From: Thermohalobaculum xanthum
GTDB taxonomy: Bacteria > Pseudomonadota > Alphaproteobacteria > Rhodobacterales > Rhodobacteraceae
Assembly: GCF_016623495.1 (NCBI RefSeq)
Contig: NZ_JAEHHL010000002.1
Span: 433,150-497,149, forward strand
Length of the DNA: 64,000 nt
Direction: 5' to 3'
The notes under the pieces were generated by a model. It ran no database searches and was not told the DNA's origin. It was given only the letters and a program-made list of their open reading frames with translations. Below are positions 38,349-46,990 of the stretch, in pieces. Position numbers and translations under genes: made by a program. The first letter of the stretch is position 1. Every line of letters starts with the position of its first letter.

Positions 38349-39224
38349 TCAGAGATGCGCGGTCCCCTCGAACAGCACGACGCCGGTGCCGCCGACCTTG
38401 ACGCCGTCAATCGCGTCCGGCGGCCCCAGGACTTCGACCCGGGCGCTGCCCGGACGCTCCATCAGGTGGCCCTGCTCGGCCGTGAATCGCGGCGCGCGGA
38501 TCATCCCGTGCCGCCACAGATAGGCGGCCATGCATCCCGTGGCCGAGCCGGTGAACGGATCCTCGGCCGGCTCGGGCGGGGTCAGCATCAGGCGTGCTGC
38601 CGTATCGCCGGCCGATGTGAAGCCCCGCGTCACGCAGAGGAACGGCTCCCAGAAATCGACCTCGGGCCGCACCGATTCCAGCGCAGGAATGTCGAGCCGC
38701 GCCCGCTCGAGCGCATCGAGGTCCCTTAGCACCGTCACGCAGAAATTCGGTCCGCCGGTCGAGACGGTCTGCGGCATTCCCACCACGTCGTCCGGCGCGA
38801 GCCCGAAGAGCGGCGCGATCGCCTCGGGCGCATGGCTGTTGCCGAAGACAGGGGCGTACTGCGTCATCGTGAAAGCCGGCAGCACGCCGCGGCGATCGAC
38901 CTCGATCTGCACGACCCCTGCCCCGACTTCCAGCGTGAACGCCTCGCGCGCGCCGATCAGTCCGGCGCGATCGAGCGCGACGCAGGTCGCGATGGTGGGA
39001 TGACCTGCCATCTTGATCTCTCGGCTGGCAAGGTAGTAGCGCGCGCCGAAATCGGCCTTGTCCGACGCCACCACGAAGCTGCATTCCGACAGCCGCGTCT
39101 CGCGTGTGAAGGCTAGGCGTGTGGCCTCGTCGAGGTCGTCGGCGCCGAACATGACGGCGCAGGGGTTGCCGCCCATCGGGCGGTCGGTGAAGGCATCGAC
39201 CCAATAGGTCTGGCGGGCTGTCAT
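38349..39224 (-). CDS. PhzF-family isomerase-like protein
   Basis: A 291-residue protein of the PhzF/diaminopimelate epimerase fold. Diagnostic pieces are YWVDAFTDRPMGGNPCAV at the start, ASREIKMAGHPTIATCVAL with the catalytic-region GHPT, and EDPFTGSATGCMAAYLWRHG. PhzF itself acts in phenazine synthesis, but most homologues have unknown substrates and there are no phenazine genes here. The start at 39224 gives the typical N-terminus. Convergent with the propeller-MoaD pair. Confidence 0.88.
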   Translation of the reverse strand: MTARQTYWVDAFTDRPMGGNPCAVMFGADDLDEATRLAFTRETRLSECSFVVASDKADFGARYYLASREIKMAGHPTIATCVALDRAGLIGAREAFTLEVGAGVVQIEVDRRGVLPAFTMTQYAPVFGNSHAPEAIAPLFGLAPDDVVGMPQTVSTGGPNFCVTVLRDLDALERARLDIPALESVRPEVDFWEPFLCVTRGFTSAGDTAARLMLTPPEPAEDPFTGSATGCMAAYLWRHGMIRAPRFTAEQGHLMERPGSARVEVLGPPDAIDGVKVGGTGVVLFEGTAHL

Positions 39225-39333
39225 CGCCTGAACTCCGCGATCTGGAACATCGGATGCGCAAGATTGCGCCGCCACCATGTCACGGCAAGCGATGATTTAT
39301 GGGGCCAATCATCACGTTTCCGAATGCCTGCGT

Positions 39334-39798
39334 TCAGCTTCCGCCCGTCCCGGTGGCCGCCGGCTCGCCGTCCTGCCAGTGGCCCTGCTCCTTCAGCGCG
39401 TCGGCCACCTCCTTCGGCATGTAATTCTCGTCGTGCTTGGCCAGCACCTCGACGGCCTCGAAGCGTCCGTTGCGCAGGTACCCCTCGGCGACCACGCCCT
39501 GCCCCTCGCGGAACAGATCGGGCAGCACGCCCGTAAATGCGACCGTCAGTGTGCCGTTGCCATCCGTCACGTCAAAGCTCACCGTCTCGCCCTGGCCGCG
39601 CTGGATGCTGTCCGCAACCACCAGCCCGCCAACGCGGAGCAACTGATCCGGGCGTCGCGCCTCGGCCATCAGCTCGGTCGGCGAGAAGAAGAAGACGATG
39701 GTGTCGCGGAACGCGAAGGACACGAGCCCGGCTGCGGCCGCCAGCAGCACCGCTCCGAAGATCAGCATCTGCATGCGCCGTGTCTTCCGCGTGGCCAT
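39334..39798 (-). CDS. ccmE: Cytochrome c maturation heme chaperone CcmE
   Basis: A 154-residue periplasmic heme carrier anchored by an N-terminal helix (MLIFGAVLLAAAAGLVSFAF). Heme binds covalently to His in VLAKHDENYMP, which also contains the conserved Tyr. The OB-fold region includes FSPTELMAEARRPDQLLRVGG. It is separated from ccmF-ccmH by about 3 kb of unrelated genes and lies two bases after the BrkB-like gene. Confidence 0.95.
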   Translation of the reverse strand: MATRKTRRMQMLIFGAVLLAAAAGLVSFAFRDTIVFFFSPTELMAEARRPDQLLRVGGLVVADSIQRGQGETVSFDVTDGNGTLTVAFTGVLPDLFREGQGVVAEGYLRNGRFEAVEVLAKHDENYMPKEVADALKEQGHWQDGEPAATGTGGS

Positions 39799-39800
39799 GA

Positions 39801-40658
39801 TCACTCCTCCGGATCGGGTTGCTTGAGGCGCGCCGCGTTGACCACCGCGTTCACCTCCGCTCCGAGAATAAGGGCTACACCGGTAATGTAGAAGAAGAGC
39901 AGCGTCACAACGACGCCCCCCATCGTGCCGTAGGTCACCGCGAAGTTGGGCGCGATGGCAAGGTATTGCGAGAAGGCCTCGCCGGACAGGATCATCACGA
40001 TCACCGTCGCCGCAATGCCCGGCCAGAGCCGCATGCCCCGCATCCGCCGCGACGGCAGAACCCGGTGGACCTTCCACAGGAAGGCCGCGAGCACCCCCGC
40101 CGAGATTGCATAGCGCACCACGTCGGCAGCAAAGGGGATCTGGACCCCCATCTCGCGGTCGAGCAGCCGGAAGGCGAGAGGTGCGAAGACGATCAGGACG
40201 CCGAGCAGGATGAAGGTGACGAAGCCGGCCAGAACGATGCCGATCGCGAAGATCCGGTTGAGCGTGAAATGCCGCCTGATATCGCCTTCATAGGCACGGT
40301 CGAGGGCAATCCGCACCGCCTCGACACCGTTCGAAGCAGCCCAGATCGTGCCCAGTGCCGCAACCGTCAGGATGCCGCTGCGTCGCTGGCCGATCACCTC
40401 CAAGACAACAGGCTTCAGCGTCAGCGCCACGTGCTCGGGCAGCGCCCGGAACATCGCATCGAGTGCTGCCGTCGTTTCCTCGGGGCCGACCACGAAGCCG
40501 GCAAGTGCGGTGGCGAAGATCAGGAAGGGCATCAGGGACAGCATGCCTGAATAGGCGATGTGACCGGCCAGGACACCACCCTCGTGATTGACATAGCGCT
40601 GGACGACGGCCGCGACGAACCGCGCGGCCTCGACCACTGGCGCAAGCATGCGCCTCAC
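39801..40658 (-). CDS. YihY/BrkB-family membrane protein
   Basis: A membrane protein of about 285 residues with six predicted helices in the YihY (formerly RNase BN-like, virulence factor BrkB) family. HIAYSGMLSLMPFLIFATAL is the typical first helix, and IAPNFAVTYGTMGGVVVTLL with FYITGVALILGAEVNAVV the typical end. Function is not settled. The GTG at 40658, with GAGGG before it, is the best start; an ATG three codons later and a TTG upstream are alternatives. Confidence 0.85.
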   Translation of the reverse strand: MRRMLAPVVEAARFVAAVVQRYVNHEGGVLAGHIAYSGMLSLMPFLIFATALAGFVVGPEETTAALDAMFRALPEHVALTLKPVVLEVIGQRRSGILTVAALGTIWAASNGVEAVRIALDRAYEGDIRRHFTLNRIFAIGIVLAGFVTFILLGVLIVFAPLAFRLLDREMGVQIPFAADVVRYAISAGVLAAFLWKVHRVLPSRRMRGMRLWPGIAATVIVMILSGEAFSQYLAIAPNFAVTYGTMGGVVVTLLFFYITGVALILGAEVNAVVNAARLKQPDPEE

Positions 40659-41034
40659 GCCAGGACCCTCTTGGGCGCACCGCAAACGTGGCCCCGGGCC
40701 ACGACTGCCGTCTCAGGAGCGCTCATTGTGACCCCCCATCGATACGCGGATGTCGCGCCATCCCTATGATCTGTCTACGGGAATCGCTTCCCGCACGCAA
40801 TCGAGGCAATCCGCGGAAAGCAACCGGCTGCGACGATCTCAGTTGCGTTCCCGCGCATCTGTCGTAGCGTCTGCGCGTTGGTATTCCAACGCAGCCGAGC
40901 CGAAACGGTCCGATTTGACCGCCAAGCCACCACCCCTCCTGACAACGAGACGACCACCAAGCGGACACCCGTGATGCGTCGGGCTCGAGCCGCTGGCAGT
41001 GGACCGGAAGCGCTGTGCCCAGAGGGAGGAATTC
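40659..41034. other. Non-coding spacer of 376 bases
   Basis: No convincing gene on either strand. It separates the BrkB-like gene from the broken TctC gene, which are divergent. A perfect 6-bp-armed palindrome CGGGAATCGCTTCCCG lies at 40778-40793 and could be an operator. GAGGGAGGA just before 41035 is the TctC ribosome site. No clear promoter was identified. Confidence 0.5.
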
Positions 41035-42180
41035 ATGGCACTCACACGTGCTCTCACAGCCGCGGCCGCCGCCGAGTTCGTATCGCTTGCCTCGTTCGTC
41101 CCGGCCGCCCTCGCATGGGAGCCGAAGAAGCCAGTCGTCTTCGTGATCATGGCGGGCGAAGGCGGTGGCGCCGACCAGATGGCCCGCCTGACGCAGGCGA
41201 TCATCGACGAGAGCCAGTTCTCGCCACATCCGTTCATCCCGGTGAACAAGGGTGGCGGCTCGGGCGCCGAGGCGCTCATCTAGATGAACAAGACGGGCGA
41301 CCTCGACTACGCGATCATGGTGACGCTCAATACCACCTACTTCACCACGCCGCTGCTGCAGCGGGGCCTCGGTATCGACATCATGGACTTCGCGCCGATC
41401 GCCCTGATGGCCGAGGATACGTTCCTCCTCTGGGTCCACAAGGGCGAGGGCATCACCCCCTTCGAACAGTTCCTCGAGGAGGCCAAGAACCGAGACGACG
41501 GCTGGGTGATGGGCGGAACCGGCCGCCAAGGCGAGGACGAGTTCATCACGAACGTCCTGAACGCCAACTTCGGCCTCACCATGAAATACATCCCCGACAA
41601 GGGCGGTGGCGCCGTCGCCAAGGACCTCGCCGGTCGGCAGGTTACCTCGACGGTGAACAACCCCTCCGAGGCGATCGGCTTCTACCAGTCGGGCGACCTG
41701 ATCTCGCTGGTGGCCTTCACCGACGAGCGCCTGGCGATGTTCCCGGACGTGCCCACGCTCAAGGAGAAGGGCGTCGACTTCTCGTACTTCACCCAGCGCG
41801 CCGTGGTCGGTGCCCCGGGCATGTCGGACGAGGCCGTGGCCTTCTACCAGGACGTGTTCACCAAGGTGTTCGAGTCGCCCCGCTGGCAGGACTACATGGC
41901 CAAGCAGTCGCTCCTCGCGAACTTCATCATGAGCGAACCGATGCGCGAGTATTGGGTGGAACAGCGTGACCGCCACGAGAAGATCCTGAAGGCATCGGGC
42001 GCGATCAACGGACGCCGCGACGATTGCAGTCTCAGCATGAAGTGGACGCCGGGCGCCCGCGCCCGGCTTCGTCGTTTTCCCTCGGACGGTATCAGGCACT
42101 GCGAAACTCGGGCGCCGCTTGATCGAAGCGACGGGCCGCCAGCGAGACGCGCGCCGGGTCGCCGCTCGTCATCGCGCTGA
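41035..42180 (+). pseudogene. TctC-type tricarboxylate-binding protein gene interrupted by an amber codon
   Basis: A periplasmic solute-binding protein of the tripartite tricarboxylate transporter (Bug/TctC) family. The signal peptide (FVPAALA before WEPKKPVVFVIMAGEGGGAD) and binding-domain start run to GGGSGAEALI. A TAG at 41281-41283 follows, and the same frame resumes at once with MNKTGDLDYAIMVTL through the rest of the fold (FTKVFESPRWQDYMAKQSLL). One base change is enough to explain it. The frame also lacks a stop at the expected end and runs on past a terminator into murI. No tctA or tctB gene is nearby. Confidence 0.8.
42048..42067 (+). terminator. Terminator-like hairpin at the end of the TctC region
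   Basis: GCCGGGCGC and GCGCCCGGC form a perfect 9-bp stem with a 2-base loop, followed by TTCGTCGTTTTCC. It lies about 40 bases beyond the point where the TctC homology ends. Confidence 0.6.
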
Positions 42181-42913
42181 CGCCGCCTTCGCACCCTGCC
42201 GCGAAATGCGGGTGCCGGCGAAGGTAATCCGCAAGGCTCTCGGCCACGAGCCGGGGCTGCGAAAGGATATCCGTCGTCCCGGGCAAGGCCGCGCGGAAGA
42301 GATCGCCGACCAGCGGGTAATGCGTGCAGCCCAATACCGCCGCCGCCGGTGCGCCGCTCTCCAGCAGTGCACCCGCTCGGTCCGAGACGATCATTGACGC
42401 GGACCCGAGGTCGCCCGTCTCGATCGCCTCGACCAGCCCTGGACAGGCGATCTCGCGCACGTCGAGCCCCGTGGCGCGCAGCCGGAGCTCGCGGGTAAAG
42501 GCGCCGCTTCGCACCGTCGCTGGCGTGCCGAAGAACCCGACGCTCGAGACCCGCGCGGGCAGCGGCGCGCCGCGATAGCCCCATGGGCGACCGGTCACCG
42601 CCTCGATCATGGGCACGAAGACACCGAGCACGCGCCGCTCCGGCGCGGCCACCGGCAACCAGCGCTCCTGCAGGGGCCGCAGCGCAACGGCCGAGGCGGT
42701 GTTGCAGGCGAGGATCACGAGTTCGCAGCCCTCGGCGAACAACCGCTCGACCCCGGCCCGCGTCAACGCGAGGATCTCGTGATCCGGCCGCATGCCATAG
42801 GGGGCGTTGGCATTGTCGCCGAGGTAGACGAAATGCTCGCCGGGCAGGCGATCGCGCAACGCCTTGAGCACGGTCAGACCGCCAAGCCCAGAATCGAAGA
42901 CTCCGATGGGCAC
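42092..42913 (-). CDS. murI: Glutamate racemase
   Basis: A 273-residue cofactor-independent racemase that supplies D-glutamate for peptidoglycan. PIGVFDSGLGGLTVL opens the protein, LVILACNTASAVAL contains the first catalytic Cys and VLGCTHYPLVGD the second. It is followed upstream, in the same direction, by the acyltransferase gene with a 4-base gap, so the two are probably co-transcribed. Confidence 0.95.
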   Translation of the reverse strand: MPIGVFDSGLGGLTVLKALRDRLPGEHFVYLGDNANAPYGMRPDHEILALTRAGVERLFAEGCELVILACNTASAVALRPLQERWLPVAAPERRVLGVFVPMIEAVTGRPWGYRGAPLPARVSSVGFFGTPATVRSGAFTRELRLRATGLDVREIACPGLVEAIETGDLGSASMIVSDRAGALLESGAPAAAVLGCTHYPLVGDLFRAALPGTTDILSQPRLVAESLADYLRRHPHFAAGCEGGVSAMTSGDPARVSLAARRFDQAAPEFRSA

Positions 42914-42917
42914 GACG

Positions 42918-43775
42918 TCAGCCGAGATAGAGCCCGTGGGAGAAGTCCTTCTTCGGTGACGGGTCGAGCGCGTAGGTCTCGCGCCGCAGATACTCCATCA
43001 GCGCGCGCGAGTCCCTGCGCCGGGCGGCGATCTCGGCCTGTGGCAGGGGTGTGCCGATATGGACGCGAAGCGGCTCGCCGACGCGGCTGTCGAACTCGTT
43101 GATCAGGAGCGCGACCCGCAGCGTCGGATTGAGGTGGCTCGCGATCTGGAACAGGCGGCTGTTCTGCCCCTCGAAATAGATCGGCACGACCGCCGCCTCA
43201 GATTTGGCGATCATCTTGGCCGTGAATGTCTTCCAGTGCGGGTCGAGCGGCCGCGAGAACGGCTTGGCCGAGGTCGAGACCGTGCCGCCGGGAAAGATCC
43301 CGATCGCGCCGCCAGAGGCAAGGTAGTCGAGCGCGGTCTTCCGCGTCTCGATGTTCACCCGCTGGGCTTCCTTCGTCTCGCCGAAATCGATCGGGAGGAT
43401 GACCCGCTGGAGATCCTTCGCGCGGCGGAAGACCACATGGGCGATGATCCGGAAGTCACCGCGCGCCGCCGAAAGGATGTTGCCCAGCGCCAGCCCGTCG
43501 AGGATGCCGTAGGGATGGTTCGCCACCGCGACCAGCGGCCCCTCGCGCGGGATGTTCTCCATCCCCGTCGCCTCGATGCGGATGCCGTAGCGCTCGCGCA
43601 TCACCTCCCAGAAGTCGCGCCCTGCCTCGACCTCGGTCTCGTAGCCCAGCGCCATGCGCAGGAGTCGCGGCCGACCGGTGATGTTCTCGATCGAGCGGAT
43701 CACGGCCCGCCCGACCTGCGAGCGCGCCGCGAACGAGTAGCTGATCTCGCGTGGCGCTGCGCCGGTGCTCTGCAT
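42918..43775 (-). CDS. Lysophospholipid acyltransferase family protein
   Basis: A 285-residue PlsC-like acyltransferase. The active-site His and Asp are in VANHPYGILDGLAL (spaced H-X5-D rather than H-X4-D), and the acceptor motif is GAIGIFPGGTVSTSA. C-terminal substrate residues are in AVVPIYFEGQNSRLFQI. It could make phosphatidic acid, or acylate ornithine lipids or hemolysin-like substrates; sequence alone does not decide. It precedes murI in one unit. Confidence 0.85.
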   Translation of the reverse strand: MQSTGAAPREISYSFAARSQVGRAVIRSIENITGRPRLLRMALGYETEVEAGRDFWEVMRERYGIRIEATGMENIPREGPLVAVANHPYGILDGLALGNILSAARGDFRIIAHVVFRRAKDLQRVILPIDFGETKEAQRVNIETRKTALDYLASGGAIGIFPGGTVSTSAKPFSRPLDPHWKTFTAKMIAKSEAAVVPIYFEGQNSRLFQIASHLNPTLRVALLINEFDSRVGEPLRVHIGTPLPQAEIAARRRDSRALMEYLRRETYALDPSPKKDFSHGLYLG

Positions 43776-43938
43776 GGTTCAATCTCCGGCTGGCAGTGGC
43801 TGCCGCGAAAATATGATGAAGCCACCGGAATCGCAATCGAGCAGCGGGCCGCCCGGGGCTGATGCGCACCGGCCACGGCATTGAACGCACGCCTCTTTGC
43901 CACAGCTTGTTTCGGGGGTTTTCACGCGGGGGAGGAAG

Positions 43939-44439
43939 ATGGACTTGGACACGCTGCTCGCCCTTCTCGTCTTCGTCGTCGCCAATGTCGCGACGGCGGC
44001 ATCCGGCGCGCTGTTCAAGCCGGGGAACTGGTACGAGGGGCTGAATCACCCATCCTTCCGTCCGCCGAACTGGCTTTTCGGCCCGGTCTGGACGGTGCTC
44101 TACTGCATGATTGCGGCGGCGGGCTTCCTCGTCTGGCGCGAAGCGGGATGGTCGGGCGCGGCCCTTCCGCTCGCGGTCTATTTCGCGCATCTCGTGCTGA
44201 ACTTCGCCTGGAGCGCGCTGTTCTTCGGCGCGCGCCGTCCCGACTGGGCGTTCTGGGAGGTGATCGCGCTGTGGATGTCGATTGTTGCCACCATCGCGGT
44301 ATTCGCGCCGCTGAGCACTGTCGCGGCCTGGCTGCTCGTGCCCTACCTCGCTTGGGTCAGCTTCGCGGGGTTCCTCAACTGGGCGCTCTGGCGCCTCAAC
44401 CCGCAGGTGCTTCCCGGCCCGGACGGCGCTCAGCGATAA
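43939..44439 (+). CDS. tspO: TspO/MBR-family tryptophan-rich sensory protein
   Basis: A 166-residue five-helix outer-membrane-associated protein homologous to the mammalian peripheral benzodiazepine receptor. In Rhodobacter TspO binds tetrapyrroles and tunes photosynthesis genes to oxygen. Family marks are GNWYEGLNHPSFRPPNWLFG and VWTVLYCMIAAAGF, then HLVLNFAWSALFFGARRPDW. The ATG at 43939 has GGAGGAAG directly before it; a longer start upstream is less likely. Confidence 0.93.
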   Translation: MDLDTLLALLVFVVANVATAASGALFKPGNWYEGLNHPSFRPPNWLFGPVWTVLYCMIAAAGFLVWREAGWSGAALPLAVYFAHLVLNFAWSALFFGARRPDWAFWEVIALWMSIVATIAVFAPLSTVAAWLLVPYLAWVSFAGFLNWALWRLNPQVLPGPDGAQR

Positions 44440-44464
44440 ACAAGGGGCAGCAAGCGCCACGAAA

Positions 44465-44486
44465 AAGGGGCCCCGCGGGGCCCCTT
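44465..44486 (-). terminator. Terminator of rplM-rpsI
   Basis: AAGGGGCCCCG and CGGGGCCCCTT form a perfect 11-bp palindrome with T's following leftward (TTTTTCG). It serves rpsI on the minus strand and may also stop tspO transcription. Confidence 0.85.
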
Positions 44487-44511
44487 CGCATTGCAGACGT
44501 GCCGATTGGCC

Positions 44512-45000
44512 TCAGCGCTTCGAGAACTGGAAGCTGCGGCGGGCCTTGGCGCGGCCGTACTTCTTGCGCTCGACCACGCGCGCGTCGCGGGTCAGGAAGC
44601 CGGCGGCCTTCAGCGCCGGGCGCAGCTCGGGATCCCAGAGCGTGAGCGCCTTCGAGATGCCGTGCTTCACCGCACCGGCCTGGCCCGACAGCCCGCCACC
44701 CTTGACGGTGGCCATAACGTCGAACTGGCCCGAGACATTGGCGACCCGGAAGGGCTGGCCGATGACCATCTGCAGCACCGGGCGCGCGAAATACTCGCTC
44801 ACGTCCTTGCCGTTGACGAGGACCTTGCCCGAGCCCGGCTTCACCCAGACGCGGGCGACCGCGTCCTTGCGCTTGCCGGTTGCGTAGGAGCGGTTCAGCG
44901 CATCGCGCACCGGCTCGCGCTTCACGGCGGCCTCGGCCTCGACCGCGCCACCAGCGACGGCATCCTTCAGCGCATCCAGCGACTTGATCTCTTCAGTCAT
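44512..45000 (-). CDS. rpsI: 30S ribosomal protein S9
   Basis: A 162-residue S9 with a longer N-terminal extension than the E. coli protein. Typical segments are [28 protein letters not shown] (here [20 protein letters not shown]) and the C-terminal [17 protein letters not shown], whose tail reaches the ribosomal P site. Encoded two bases after rplM, as in most bacteria. Confidence 0.98.
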   Translation of the reverse strand: MTEEIKSLDALKDAVAGGAVEAEAAVKREPVRDALNRSYATGKRKDAVARVWVKPGSGKVLVNGKDVSEYFARPVLQMVIGQPFRVANVSGQFDVMATVKGGGLSGQAGAVKHGISKALTLWDPELRPALKAAGFLTRDARVVERKKYGRAKARRSFQFSKR

Positions 45001-45002
45001 GC

Positions 45003-45467
45003 TCAGGCGCTCCGCGTGTTCTTGGGGTTCATGGCGCGCACGTCCACGACCTCGGGGGTCTGGGCCTCGTGCGGATGGGTCGCGCCCGCATAGATGCGCA
45101 GGTTGGTCATCTGCTTGCGGGTCAGCGGCCCGCCCGGCATCATCCGCTCGACCGCCTTCATCAGAACGCGCTCGGGGAAGCGACCCTCGAGGATCTGGGT
45201 GGCGGTGCGGCTCTTGATGCCGCCCGGATAGCCGGTGTGCCAGTAGTAGGTCTTGTCACGGCGCTTGTTGCCGGTGAGCTGGACCTTGTCGGCGTTCACG
45301 ACGATCACGTTGTCGCCCATGTCCATGTGCGGAGTGAACGTCGCCTTGTGCTTGCCGCGCAGGCGCATGGCGATGATCGAGGCAAGCCGGCCCAGAACGA
45401 CGCCCTCGGCGTCGATCACGACCCACTTCTTCTCGATATCGGCCGGTCTTGCAGAATACGTCTTCAT
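45003..45467 (-). CDS. rplM: 50S ribosomal protein L13
   Basis: A 154-residue L13, an early assembly protein of the large subunit. [35 protein letters not shown] and [20 protein letters not shown] are typical. It heads the rplM-rpsI operon and is preceded by a strong promoter and a leader of about 95 bases. Confidence 0.98.
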   Translation of the reverse strand: MKTYSARPADIEKKWVVIDAEGVVLGRLASIIAMRLRGKHKATFTPHMDMGDNVIVVNADKVQLTGNKRRDKTYYWHTGYPGGIKSRTATQILEGRFPERVLMKAVERMMPGGPLTRKQMTNLRIYAGATHPHEAQTPEVVDVRAMNPKNTRSA

Positions 45468-45568
45468 AGCCGTTCCGATCCCGTCCTCGGGCCCTTGCGC
45501 GACATCTGCGCGCCTGGCCCGCTGAAACTGACGAGGCCGGGCGCAACGCTCCCGGCCGGGTGCGCGGG

Positions 45569-45597
45569 GGTATGACCCGAGCGCATCGGATTGTCAA
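45569..45597 (-). promoter_or_regulatory. Promoter of rplM-rpsI
   Basis: Read leftward, a perfect TTGACA (-35) is followed after 17 bases by CATACC (-10). This is the best -35 in the window and fits a highly expressed ribosomal operon. Confidence 0.6.
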
Positions 45598-45654
45598 GAC
45601 CACTTGGAACGAAGCCGTTCAGAATTATCGTGCAAAAACAGAGTGGTTCGCTTT

Positions 45655-45672
45655 GGGGTATCAAGGTACCCC
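45655..45672. terminator. Hairpin between the thioesterase gene and the rplM promoter
   Basis: GGGGTA and TACCCC arms with a 6-base loop, starting five bases after the thioesterase stop. No clear T run. It may insulate the rplM promoter from read-through. Confidence 0.4.
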
Positions 45673-45676
45673 AGCA

Positions 45677-46108
45677 TTATCGCCGTGGCGGGATCGAGTA
45701 GGTCATGGTGGCATGCGCCACCGGTCCGCTTTGCCCCTCTTGCAGAATCGTCGCGTCCCCCACCACCAGAGCGCGACCCAGCTTGAGGATCCGCGCCTCG
45801 CACACCAGGTCGGCCGCCGCGGGCTTGCGCAGGAAGTTGATCGTGGCGCTCGTGGTCACGGTCAGAGCCTCGCGCCCGATCTGCGCGAGGATCGCGACGT
45901 AGAAGGCACAGTCCGCCAAAGTGAACATCGACGGGCCCGAGACCGTGCCCCCGGGCCGCAGGTGCTGTTCGCCCACGGGCATGCGCAGCCGTGCGCTCAT
46001 GGGCCCGACCGCCTCGATCAGCATCTGTCCTTTGATCTGGGGGAACACATCGTCGAGGAATTCCGTCAGTTCCTCGGGACCCATCCTCACACCCGCCCGA
46101 TCCGCCAT
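45677..46108 (-). CDS. PaaI-family acyl-CoA thioesterase
   Basis: A 143-residue hotdog-fold protein. Typical are LRPGGTVSGPSMFTLADCAF (the active-site helix with Asp) and VTTSATINFLRKP. The family hydrolyses small acyl- or aryl-CoA thioesters. It is divergent from the crotonase-like gene with 91 bases between, so a shared acyl-CoA context is plausible. Confidence 0.88.
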   Translation of the reverse strand: MADRAGVRMGPEELTEFLDDVFPQIKGQMLIEAVGPMSARLRMPVGEQHLRPGGTVSGPSMFTLADCAFYVAILAQIGREALTVTTSATINFLRKPAAADLVCEARILKLGRALVVGDATILQEGQSGPVAHATMTYSIPPRR

Positions 46109-46199
46109 CGCCCTGCCTCCCGCGCCCGCCAGATGCTTGCCACTGCTTGCGGGCCCATGTCATGGAGAACGGGGCGTCATGGCAAGGGGAGGACGCGCG

Positions 46200-46988
46200 A
46201 TGGACCAGATTCTTCTTCGCGAGGATGCGGGCGGGATCGCCACGCTCACCCTCAACCGGCCCGAGGCACTCAACGCCCTGTCCGAAGAACTGATGGCCGC
46301 GCTGCAGGCCGCGCTCGACGCGATCGCGGTCGACCGCAAGGTGAAGGCCGTGATCCTGCGCGGCGCGGGCCGCGCTTTCTGCGCCGGTCACGACCTGCGC
46401 CAGATGCAGGCCGCGCGCCAGGCGCCTGACGGCGGACGCGCCTATTACCAGGCGCTCTTCGCGCAATGCTCGCGGCTCATGACCTCGATCCCCCGCCTGC
46501 CGCAACCCGTGATCGCCCAGGTCCACGGCATCGCCACGGCGGCCGGCTGCCAACTCGTCGCATCCTGCGATCTCGCGGTTGCGGCCGAGGACACCCGTTT
46601 TGGCGTGAACGGCGTCAATATCGGGCTGTTCTGTTCGACGCCGATGGTCGCGCTCTCGCGCAACATCGCCCGCAAGAAAGCCTTCGAACTGCTGACGACC
46701 GGCGAGTTCCTGACCGCGGCCGAGGCTCAGGCGCACGGCCTGATCAACCGCTCGGTCCCGTCCGGCGAGGAACCGGCGCAGGCGCGCAAGATGGCCGAAA
46801 CCATCGCCGCGAAGCTCTCGACCGCGATCCGCTACGGCAAGCGTGCGTTTTACGAGCAAGCCGAGATGCCACTGGACCAGGCCTACGCCCATACCGCCCG
46901 CGTGATCGCCGAGAACATGCTGGAGCCCGACACCGCCGAGGGCGTTCAGGCCTTCCTCGAGAAGCGCCCGCCGAACTGGGAGGGCTGA
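46200..46988 (+). CDS. Enoyl-CoA hydratase-like protein, ECHDC3 type, lacking both catalytic Glu
   Basis: A 262-residue crotonase-fold protein (TLTLNRPEALNALSEELM, FCAGHDLRQM). At the places of the two catalytic Glu of true enoyl-CoA hydratases it has AAGCQLVASCDLAV (Gln where Glu is expected) and VNIGLFCSTPMVALSRNI (no PExxLG). This is the pattern of the ECHDC3 group, so classical hydratase activity is unlikely. The ATG at 46200 has GGGGAGGA before it. Followed after two bases by a proC-like gene with a GTG start. Confidence 0.88.
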   Translation: MDQILLREDAGGIATLTLNRPEALNALSEELMAALQAALDAIAVDRKVKAVILRGAGRAFCAGHDLRQMQAARQAPDGGRAYYQALFAQCSRLMTSIPRLPQPVIAQVHGIATAAGCQLVASCDLAVAAEDTRFGVNGVNIGLFCSTPMVALSRNIARKKAFELLTTGEFLTAAEAQAHGLINRSVPSGEEPAQARKMAETIAAKLSTAIRYGKRAFYEQAEMPLDQAYAHTARVIAENMLEPDTAEGVQAFLEKRPPNWEG

Positions 46989-46990
46989 GG

